The translations under genes and the position numbers were made by a program. Shown here one piece after another: positions 9,611-18,974 of a DNA stretch of 36,583 bases; the first letter of the stretch is position 1; each line of letters begins with the position of its first letter. The stretch comes from Ectocarpus siliculosus (Eukaryota; Sar; Phaeophyceae; Ectocarpales; Ectocarpaceae). The notes beneath the pieces were generated by a model, which saw only the letters and a program-made list of their open reading frames with translations, did not search any database and was not told where the DNA came from. Location: contig FN649741.1 in assembly GCA_000310025.1 (NCBI GenBank), forward strand, positions 1,782,772-1,819,354. The letters run 5' to 3'.

Positions 9611-12600
9611 CTAGAGCTTGGACGACGGGCGCTTCATCGTGGCCTGGATGATGCCGTGCGGCTCGTCGACGGGGTAAAATATGTGCGGCAGCCCGGTCTG
9701 GTCGGCGTTGACCAGCCCGTACTTGGCGAGGTCGAAGGGCAGATTGTGGACGTTCGGCATGTAGAACGTGCACTCCGAGACGCTGGGGACGGTGGCCAGC
9801 ACGGCGGAGCCCATCTGGAAGCAGGTCACCTGCACCGACGGGCTGTAGACGCCCTTGTCCGCCGGCCCGGCGAACTGCTCCACGAGGACGTCGATGATCT
9901 TCGCGCGGTCCCCGGAGAAGTCGGGCGAGCGCAGCACGTCGTACTCCCACTCCCCGTCCATGCACGTGCCCAGCAGCCTTCTCGCCGAAAGAGGAGGGTC
10001 AGAGGCGAGCGCGATACGTTAGGGCGAAGAGCACGAACAGAGGGAGAGGGATCTTGGAGAGGGTCAAGGGCGCTTCAACGGATGTGCGTGCTTTGGCGAC
10101 AGACACCCTTGATAACTTCCACGGCTCGCTTTTTTTCGATGAAGCAAACGCAAATCAGTTTAGCGAAAACTTGTCATCCTCGAAGAGACTCAAAACTGAT
10201 TCAAACGCCATCCTCGATGTATGTGCGTCGGAGAGATGTCATTGGATACAGAACAAATTATGGCCCAGCTGCCTTGTGAGTGATATGCATGGGGAAAACG
10301 CCCGCGTGCCACTTCGACGCATGACCAGCTGTGCCTGCCACAACAACACATTCGCGACATCGCACTCCACTGGTAGCTCGGGCGCTGTCCGGAGAGGACA
10401 CTGTGTTCGTACCCTGACAATACCTAACAGCCTTTTGAGCCCGCGGGTGCTAAGGGTGGGAGCCGCTTCTTTAGGGCACAACTCGCCGGTATGTTTCCAC
10501 GGCCGCCGGTCATCATTTCGTGACAAAAGTGTGCGTTTACGCCTCCATCGTTCCTCCTGGACACCCTCACCTGTCTTCCGCCTCGGGCAGGGAGGTGTTG
10601 TTGTCCTTGTGGAAGTTTGTGAAGGACGACTGGGTGGTCTTGAAGAGCGTCAGGCCCTTGACGCCACCGAAGGCTCGGATGCTGATCCGCCCGCAGGGCT
10701 GCCGCGTGCCCTCGCTGCGGCCGAACAGGTAGTGCGGCCCCGCCTTGAGGAACGCGTGGTCGTGATCCCTGGTCTTCCCGGTGCTGTCCGCCGTCCGTAC
10801 TCGCTTCCAAGTGTCCTCTTTAACCATCACCCGGCACCGATGGACGAGGTCCGGGTATGTCGCCAAGAAGTGTCTGCGGGGTCGTGCGCCAAGGGTGAGA
10901 AACGCGAGAGGGAGGGAGGGACGGACGGGCGAGGGAGTTGAGGCACCACCACGGCAGCACGAAGGAATCGAGAGGTCGTTGGACTCTCCCCTCGTGTACG
11001 TTTATTTAAGACAAAGTCCCCTCGGGTACGTTCATTTAAGACGAAGCGCAGGGAGCAGCAGGATAATCTCGTGCTATTTTCAGAGACACGTTAGCCACGA
11101 CCTTCGTCGCAGGTAGACATCTTGCGCATCTTGGTTTTTTCAATCCGTGCAGGGTCAGTCGATCACATGTTGGTTTGTGGTCGCTGACGCAGTCAACGTG
11201 GTACCCATACGCTGCATAAGACACCACACATCCCCGTGCGATTTTCAAAGCGCAGATACTCCGCAACGAAGAGGACGCCAAATTCGAATGGTACGTTTTC
11301 GAAAAGCTTTCGACAAGGAGGTTTCAACGCCGCTCTTTTCGGGACCATCGTTACGTTTGTTACGGAGTAACCGGGCTGTGGGAATCGGTCCACGGTGTAC
11401 AGTATCTACGCGCAACCTGGGGTACTATAGTTACGAAAAATCAGCGCAGCGAGCACCAACACCCTTTTCGCTATTTTCAGCGACACGTGAGCCAAGACTT
11501 TCACAGGTAGACTATCTTCGTTTCTTCAATCACTGCATCGGAGTGTCAGCCAATCACGTGCTGGTTTGCGGTCTCTGGCGCAGTCAAAGTTGTACTCATT
11601 GTGATAACAACCAAAGCGTTTGATACGTATTGATAAACAGCGCCGACCCTACGGAGCGCCACCGCGTAGGTACTAGGGAGCAGCAGCAGCAGCAGCAGCA
11701 GCAAAAACACCCACTTTGCAACGATGATGGCGAACTGCTCCGCGCAATCGAAAGAGGTGGTCTTGGCCAGGACGTACACCGTGTTCTTTTGTGTGTCCGT
11801 CGGGATGATGAGCGAGTTGTCCGCCGCGGTAAAGGCGGCATTTGTCGGGCCATCCAACAGAATCTCAACGTTGAACTGCAGCACTGAGTGTACCGGACCC
11901 CGCCTGATCACCTTTGTGGTTGTGTTTTAGGACAGCAGCCGCACCACCAGCAGGGTGCAGGATACATCGGCGACAACACAGACGGGGGCAACACGTTTGT
12001 TTCAGTCCTGGTGCAATGGGCGGCAGTTCATCACAGTTCCACATGTGTAGCACGAGAAACAGCTGTGGGTGGTTCAGTTGGCGCGTGTTCGTGCCTCTAT
12101 ACGTGACAATTGACATCTTGAAAGGCCATCTACGCAGACGGTGCTAGGTCTTTACAGCTGTGTAAATGCCAAAAGCAGCTTCATTCCGACCGGCGCTGAA
12201 ACCGTGACGATACACGGGGACACGGGGACCCTCTTTTACGGTGTGCTGCTCTTGGCGGCACTCCCTCTCTTGCATCGACCCTTGTCGCCCTCTGGTGACG
12301 GTAAATACACTACGGAAACAAGTTTCACTTGATAAATACGCGGAGAAGTGTGGATGTCAGGTATAGAGTATATTGGAAGAGTAGGTTTTGACACATCCAA
12401 CGTGCAGGAACCGATCCTTAGAAGCGTCCTGACCACCATGGTACTGTACCAGGAGACCACCGGTGGCCGACCACTATGGTCACGGAAGACCACTACTTGT
12501 ATTGGATCACGGTTTTTCTCTCGACGAACCTGGTGCATAGTACTAATATCACAAGAGGACATCCTAGAGCAGCGGGGGGTGCGTGTTGGCGCGCTCAAAT

Positions 12601-15600
12601 CTGCTTCTGTGGTGGTGATAACGAGGGTTGTACTACAGTAGTGGCCTACAATCTCCGCAAATCTCCGCAAATTAGACCAACACCCAGTGTATTGTACTGC
12701 TTGTGCGCGCCGCTACTGACCCCAATCTCCTGAACTGCGGGTTTACAGCAGTAGCTGATGCCACTAACTCTCATTCATAGGTCTAACAAAGCAAAGTTAA
12801 ATAAATTGGCGCGAAGCGCAAAAAGAAGGGGCAAAGTGAGACATCAAAGCAAGCGTAGATAGATATGGGTGGAACCTACGCCACCACAGAGGTCACCAGT
12901 GCACACGCTCACACCTCACCCGACACCACCAGTCAGCCAGGGGATGAATGAGAGCGCTGTGTAGTTCTCATCATCATCAGCTACATGTAGCTGCTGCTGC
13001 TGCTGCTGCTGTGAGTGGATGGGTGTGCACTTGCTTTCCTCGTTTTCGCTGCTAGCAGCGGGCAACGGGCTCTGAAATCGGTCCCATCCTACGATGTGTG
13101 TATTTGGCCGCCCTTGGCCTACAGCGTTGTGTACGTCTCACTTGTCTCTATTTCGGGGGTGCTTCTGTGATGGAAGCAAAGATCGGCCTGCAGACGAAGA
13201 TAGACCACAGACAGATTTGACTTGTGCGCACTCGCAGGTCCCCTTGCTTACGCTGCTAACAGCAGGCCTCGGGCTCTAAAAATAGCTCCCGACCCCAGGC
13301 ATGATGTGTGCCTTTGGCCGGCCTTGGCCTACAGCGGTGTGTACGTCTCGTTGTCTCTGTTGTGGGGATGCGTCTGTGTGGGAAGCTCCAAAGATCGGCA
13401 GTAGTAGAGGATGATTCAGACAGACCGCCGATTGACTTGCGTCGTCACTCGCTTGTGCTGCCCACAGCAGGCAACGGGCTGTAAGAGTCACACCCGACGC
13501 CTCCTATGATATGTGCCTTTCGCTGCCCTTGACCTACCGCAGTCTCGTATGCTGCTGTGCTGGTTGTTTCGTATATTGTCCAACATGCGCTGCTGCTGTG
13601 CTGCGTCATTCAAGAAGATTTCGGGGATTCTCCCCGAGCGTCGTCCCATCGCCCAATCATCTGTCTCTGTCTTACACAATGTCTTACAAGGTCGACGTGT
13701 GATTGGTGGGAGATGGGTATCTACCCGGCTCTACCCCTAAAACATACCAGTAGATGATTGTTGGAAGTTCCTCCGTATATTACAAAAATTGCCCTACTGT
13801 ACGTATGGGTGCGCTGCCAATATTTCAGCTCCAGTATGGGGGGACTGCTGTCGCCATAATAAATGAAGTACAGTCGTGGGCCCTGTTCAGCGGTCCATGG
13901 TGTCACGAAATTTTATAACCGCGATTCAGGGCATCGCCGCTAAACCTCTTTAGCGGTTATGAACCGCTAAACCGGGAGGCTCAACAGCGCTGATGAACCG
14001 CTAAACCGGGAAAAAGCCCATTCTTGCCCACCAAGAGCAGCGTCGAAAGTTCATCTTGATACGGCCTGCATGTGTCTCATTGCAGCAGTCATACGAAGGT
14101 GCAGATGAAGAAGTATCGACCCTAAGGATGACAACACAGCAAGCACATTAGTGAATTTCAATTCACGAAAGCGTAAAGCTCTTTTTCCCTGATGGACTGT
14201 ATGCCCTTCTTCATTACGACTGACTGGAAAATCGTTCCCGTCTGTAAGGAACGTGGGGCACAAGTTCGTGACAACGCAATGGCAACCAACCACTTGCTTG
14301 AGCAGCAGCTCATTGGTACTATTTGTCGCGTGTATCGATCATGCTTAACCCAACACCTCTCTGATATTCGCTGCGAGGAACGCCATTTTTGCCTTGCGAA
14401 GATAGTGTGCTGCCTCGCCCACGCCACACAACTCCACGCACTCTTCAAGCTGGCCAAAATGCACCGATAGCTCCGAGTAGGGGGCTGCACCATCACCCCC
14501 TTTCGCTTTGCACCGTCAACTTCTGCGGTGCAATCTCGCTCTAGCTTTAGCTCTAACTCGTCGTCGGAGGGGGATAGGCCCCTCCATGTACATACTGGAG
14601 AACTTCTCAACGAGCTTGTTATTCGATCCTTCTGCAAAGCTTCGATCTATTCCTGCGCGTTATTTCTGAGTGCGCTACCTTGTAGTCAAGAATATTCAAA
14701 ACCTCAAACTTCTTGGCAAAGTTGGGCCGCGTGCGGGGCCGTCGTGTAGCTGCAGCGCGAGTTGTTTTTTTCCGCGCCTGGTGCTAGAAAGCCACTTCCC
14801 GCCTCTTTGCGCTTGGTTGGGTGGATTCGAGAAGCTAGGGGAACTCCGGGCCTTCTTGGTTGCACCCTATTGTTGGCAAAGGCCGTGCATCGGGTTGCCA
14901 TCAGGATCCTCCACCTCTCCATACATGCCGTGCATGCGGCCACCACAGTCACCTTTACAATCGTGCGCGCCGCTCGGACTCAGTGGCGCATCTGAAAGCT
15001 ACAGTAGTTCTCCATCCGCGCACCGCATAGTGTGTGTGTGTGTTGCTGTGTGCTTCTACGACGAGCATCGACGACGCTAAGCGGCTGATCAATGTCGCTG
15101 TGTCGCTACAAAATTTGAGCCGATACTGTAACCGCTATTGGTGGCTGAAAAGATGCCCAGTAACGCTATTGAGGGCACGACCGGTTAGCAGTTGCTACGC
15201 TAAACCGGGGTGCAGCCGTGTCACAAGGTTTTGTAACCGCTATTCAGGGTATCCCGCTAAGCAGGGAACCGCTAAACCGGGCCCACGACTGCAGGACGAA
15301 AACAGCAGCAGCACAACCTGAACGTGCCAGCACGCACAACGCCTCTTGATGGTGTCCTCCACTGACACTATTTAGTACTAAGTACATACCAGGTTCCTCC
15401 GGCGGGAAGGTTTTTTCTTTCTTTATGTGGGATTAAAGTACGAGAAAAGAGCCAGCATCAATACCCCTGTGCTGAACTCTGAACCCTATGCGGTCGACTG
15501 CTGTACCTAGTGTTGTGCCGTAGCTTGCGTAAGATATCACACCCCCTGGCCCGAGATGCAAAGCTCTCCGAATACTCGGCAGGAAACACAGCAGTGACGG

Positions 15601-15893
15601 TGCCGGAATGGCGGCGTTGGAATTCTCTCGTCGAGAGATTGCCGAAAATGCATCAGTTGAGTTCGGCATCCTCTTAGCCGTGGAACAATGGAGGTTTGAA
15701 GTTCGGTCCAGGCAGGGGATGTGCAGGGGTGTGGTCCCTTGATGCAACCCCCATGTGCTGAAAGCGCTCCAACGTGTCGGAGAACTCGCACTTGGGCACC
15801 TGAACCAACGATATCAAACCACATTCACACACTCACTTTCGTGACTCGGACCCTCCCTTTTCCATGGTGGTTTGATGCAAGCACGGCAGCCAT
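9611..15893 (-). CDS. Urate oxidase (uricase), peroxisomal, complete, 4 exons
   Basis: Oxidises urate to 5-hydroxyisourate and H2O2 in purine breakdown. Exons run 15893-15837, 11911-11715, 10873-10571 and 9977-9611. They total 924 bp (307 residues plus TAG), normal for the family. All introns are GT-AG and phases agree at each joint. Residues match the uricase active site: Lys12 in HGKGRVRV, Thr57-Asp58 in IPTDTQKNT, Arg186 after LPEAED, Gln235 in SPSVQVT, and Asn261/His263 in MPNVHNLP. The KTTQSSFTNFHKDNNTSLPE segment is the family's typical core. The C-terminus is SSKL, a canonical PTS1 signal, so it should act in peroxisomes. Intron 1 is 3.9 kb and hosts a mobile element and tandem repeats. 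The residue before Gly11-Lys12 is His where Tyr is usual. The permease gene lies upstream on the same strand. Confidence 0.95.
10987..11044. repeat. Tandem duplication, about 27-29-bp unit, two copies
   Basis: The unit tcccctcgtgtacgtttatt followed by taagacaaag is repeated immediately with three to four substitutions. It lies in uricase intron 2. Confidence 0.7.
11065..11600. repeat. Diverged direct repeat pair (about 11070-11215 and 11463-11597)
   Basis: Both copies run in the same order through gctatttTcag-gacacg, then gccaagac or gccacgac, caggtagac, tttcttcaatc or tttttcaatc, cagtcgatcac or cagccaatcac, tggtttg-ggtc, gcgcagtcaa and gta-cat. The spacing between copies is about 390 bp. 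They lie in uricase intron 2 and carry no coding signal. Confidence 0.6.
11679..11702. repeat. (AGC)n microsatellite
   Basis: Eight AGC units, sitting 12 nt past the donor of uricase exon 2. On the gene's sense strand it reads (GCT)n just inside intron 2. A second CTG run of about seven units lies at 12991-13011 in intron 1. Confidence 0.9.
13020..13560. repeat. Tandem repeat, about 205-bp period, about 2.6 copies
   Basis: The landmark caacgggctc or cctcgggctc recurs at about 13064, 13268 and 13473, giving periods of 204 and 205 bp. Each unit also contains atgtgtg-atttggccg, cttggcctacagcg-tgtgtacgtctc, and aagatcgg. Divergence between units is roughly 20-25%. It lies in uricase intron 1. 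Confidence 0.75.
13895..15285 (-). mobile_element. Dispersed element, copy A, bounded by direct repeats
   Basis: Two direct copies of a roughly 70-100-bp sequence bound the unit, at 13898-14010 and 15213-15280. Each reads gtgtcac-a-ttttgtaaccg, attcagggcatc and ccgctaaaccggg. Inside, the minus strand carries pieces of a Cys/His protein: CGGRMHGMYGEVEDPDGN then MHGLC (about 14950-14880). Further on, near 14478-14350, it carries HYLRKAKMAFLAANIREV, broken by stops. The same sequence occurs in the opposite orientation at 26340-26855. No transposase family is recognised. It is inserted in uricase intron 1. Confidence 0.6.
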
Positions 15894-18056
15894 AGTGCTC
15901 GCTGCGTAGAAGTGTAACGTCGTTGGACTGAACAACACGAAGGACAGAATCAGGAGGGATTTTTGCTGATTGAGATCTACCAGATCTCCGTCCAGATCTC
16001 CGTTTTCGGAACTCAGGAGATCCAGTGAAGTCTGCTGTGTGGCTGCATGATATCTGCACATCTGCACATGTTTGTATCAGTGTGCATGTGAGAGCACAAC
16101 CCAGCACTCATCATCACCATGCATACACGGCGGAAGATATGGAAGAAGCGCGAACAGTCGGGATCCAACCACATCTATCTATCCGACGGCAGCAGCAGTA
16201 TTGGTACTCTCCCGTGTCTCCGATATACTGCTGTACTGCTGTTGTGTAGTCTAGACATGTAGCTCTCACCAAACGAAAGGGCATGCAGTGAGTGATATTA
16301 GCGTCACACCCACCACATCCTGCGCATCTTGCCACTAACGGCGAAGCGGGGCGGGTCTTTCGAAATGAGGGCCGCTCGGCAGCGGATATCCACTCCCTAC
16401 CCGGGTAGGTCTTCTCTCCGCCGATGATACTATAATACAATTGTTGTTTGTTTAGTCTACTACTCTGTATTGTACATGATGCTGCTTGCAAAGTAAAACG
16501 AGTGAGCGATATTGTTGTAATAATGATGCTGTGTACGACTGCTGTCGCACCAGTGGACATACCTGCAGTGCCGGCCGTGTCAACAAATATCGTCGCACGC
16601 AAGTGTTCTCGTCTAGGCTCGTACTGGACCAAGCCGCCGGCACTGTACATACATACATAGACTAAAGCTTTTTGACCCTTGCTCAAAGCAAGTGTTGCCA
16701 GCACTCTCTGTGCCAATAGGTGGATCGATGCAGCTGAGAGAACCTACCTGTCTGTGTGCTCCCAGTTCCGGTCAGTTGTTGTCACCGCTAAGCGACGCCT
16801 ACTGTCTATATACAGAGAAAGTTTGTAATCGTGGGGTCGGGTAAGCCCTTCATTTCGTACCATATTCACATCACACGGCTACATCCAGAGAGGAAGAGAC
16901 ATTATTGTGGGTCGCGCAAGTTCGGAAGTGCGGACGTGCACCGTATCCCATCTCTATTTCCCTCTCTCTCTCCCGCCCTTCAAAATAGACAGCAATTTTG
17001 AACCACCCAGGATCGTTATTTCTCTCGCGGTGACCTCACCCTGTTTGCTTTTTTACCCCCGCCCCGCGGTGCTTCACCGACACTATTTATATCACTGCCA
17101 CTACCTCACTACAACGTCTTGTCACTAACAATGTGGCAAGGTGCGTGGTAAAGGTGTACCCGTGTCGACTGGCAGTTATATCTTCCAATGTTTTGAACGT
17201 GATTACACACACCACATGCTTGACTGAAAAGGGCAGGCGAGGGACGGCGGTGTGCACCGGGAAAAGGGATGGAATGGAGCGCAATGCACGCAACAGCAAC
17301 AACAGGTAAATTTGCAACAATCAATATCCTACCGCTGTAGCGCGAAGTGTATATACTCCTTTCAAGATTACGAAGCTGTCCTCTAGACCAGAGACATTTA
17401 TACTGTTTGTCGCGCCTGCGCTCACATCCAGGGTAGTAGGGTGTGCAGGGGACAAGGAAGAGGAGATGATAATATGAAATGTCATCGTGCCGGAAAACAC
17501 AACCAACCAAGACCATCCGCTCAGCAACTTCTAATATCCGCACTGATGGTCCAACTGAGGCGGATGCCTTCCGTGGTCACAGACCAACTGCCCATAAAAG
17601 TTACACCGTTTGGACAACAAAGAAACTAATCATAAAATGGAGGTGGAGTGAGTGTATTCGCCGTCGGAAATGACACCGGCTGAGCCAATCCTCACACGCC
17701 CATCCAAAACAAAATCATGCGTGGGTGATTCAAGATCGCTACACCGGGACAACCTAATATAAGGAAAAATACAAACACAAACAAGATGACAATTATCACA
17801 TCGGGGGGCATTGAGAGGGGGGGGGGGTTAGCGATACAAATTTGTGAGAGGGACACGAAAAAACTTTCACCAATATGATATTTCACAGGCGACGCAGTCT
17901 ACAGCAGTAGAATATACCACGACACAGCATGCCGGCTGGGTCTTCCAAATACATATTCATTCTTGGGACCTCTCCCTCTCCCGATGATGGGGGCATGATC
18001 TAGAGAGAATGAACAACACGCCTTTTCAATTGTATACAACAAACCTCCTACTTGTT
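15894..18056. promoter_or_regulatory. Upstream region of uricase; no gene recognised
   Basis: The region upstream of the uricase start. A 200-codon minus-strand ORF (16716->16114) has no recognisable domain and no splice partners. The stretch from about 17530 to 17700 is a dispersed repeat, listed separately. The uricase promoter must lie near 15894 upward, but I see no clear TATA element or other motif to place it. Confidence 0.3.
17530..17700 (+). repeat. Dispersed repeat, copy 1
   Basis: The sequence atatccgcactgatggtcca, then actgaggcggatgccttccg, and further on ggagtgtattcgccgtcgg with accggctgagccaatcct, matches 25975-26272 in the same order and orientation with moderate divergence. 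It is non-coding. Confidence 0.55.
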
Positions 18057-18325
18057 GTACGCCTCATGTGATAAAAATGATAACTCTGCACGCCGGTGCA
18101 CAAGCTATAGAACCTAGGTACTTCAAAAATGGAAGTCAGCCGTGTGGCCGGCCGACGTCAGCTCCCCCAAGAAAACGCCTTGTGAGAGAAGGCATCAACC
18201 TCGTGGCTCCTGCGGGTACGCCTCATGTGATGAAAAATCTGCACGGTGACATCAAGCTAAGACCTACATATAAAATGGAGTCAGTCACGCTCAACAGCTG
18301 ACGTCGACTCCCCAAGAAACCCCCC
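18057..18325. repeat. Tandem duplication, about 157-bp period
   Basis: Two copies begin gtacgcctcatgtgat-aaaa (18057 and 18214) and end gacgtc-(a)ctcccc(c)aagaaa-cc (about 18155 and 18303). In between they share ctgcacg, ctaagacc or ctaggtac, and aaaatggagtcag. It lies downstream of the permease 3' end and upstream of uricase. Confidence 0.6.
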
Positions 18326-18923
18326 TCCGAAGACGTCACAACCTCGTATCCCAGGGCCCAAACTGCACACGCCGTTGCGCTACCCTATCACATAATACGT
18401 TCCACTTTTTCAACCACTACTGTGTGCAATTTACTTGGTGTTATCCTTACGACGAAGCATCAATCCTTCCATTGTGATACTATCATAGAATACAACTCTC
18501 GTAAGAAGGGAAGAGTGGGCCGCGGGCGTGGTACACGCGTGAACGCGGAAGAGCGACGGAGGCAAAGTTTTGCGACGGGCGCGCGCGTCAAAAAATGAAA
18601 AAAAGAAACTTGAGCCGAAAACTCTCCCCCGGGCAGCATTGCCAAGGTCTTGTTCGACTTCGGACGAAATCACTGTGAACAAGCTTGGACGAACAGCCCG
18701 CAGTTCGAGCAACAACGCTAGTTTTCTTCTCGCCTCGTACAGCTTACGGGTATAAAACATACTTGGCCTGCCGTGAAACAGGCGGGCTCCCCAAAACCTT
18801 GGTGTGCGGTGCACATCGCAAGGCTGTTCCTTCGCGACCTTGAGCTGACGCGGAAGCTTCAGCCGGAAAAATAATGGTTTGTAGAAGGGGGGTCCCGTAA
18901 TTTCTTACAAGGGGGGGGGGGCG

Positions 18924-18974
18924 TTAGATGGCTTTCTTGGCCACGGGCGCGACCTCTTCGGTGCCCTCCTCTTA
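18924..18974 (-). other. Open extension beyond the permease stop codon
   Basis: After IFE-TAA the same frame continues for 15 codons, EEGTEEVAPVAKKAI, to a second TAA at 18924-18926. The extension is acidic then basic, like a cytoplasmic tail. A GAA-to-TAA change, a sequencing error or occasional readthrough could each explain it. Confidence 0.45.

Noticed and set aside
9656-10279. 207-codon plus-strand ORF
   Set aside because: Antisense to uricase exon 4.
10054-10941. 295-codon plus-strand ORF
   Set aside because: Its right half is the exact antisense of uricase exon 3 and its left half crosses an intron; no domain is visible. It is a GC-driven shadow of the real gene.
14158-14637. 159-codon minus-strand ORF
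   Set aside because: It lies within mobile element copy A and mixes frames. A neighbouring frame carries the more protein-like stretch, so this ORF itself is not taken as a gene.
16114-16716. 200-codon minus-strand ORF
   Set aside because: No recognisable domain, no splice partners, Cys/Tyr/Ser-rich low-complexity ends; probably chance.
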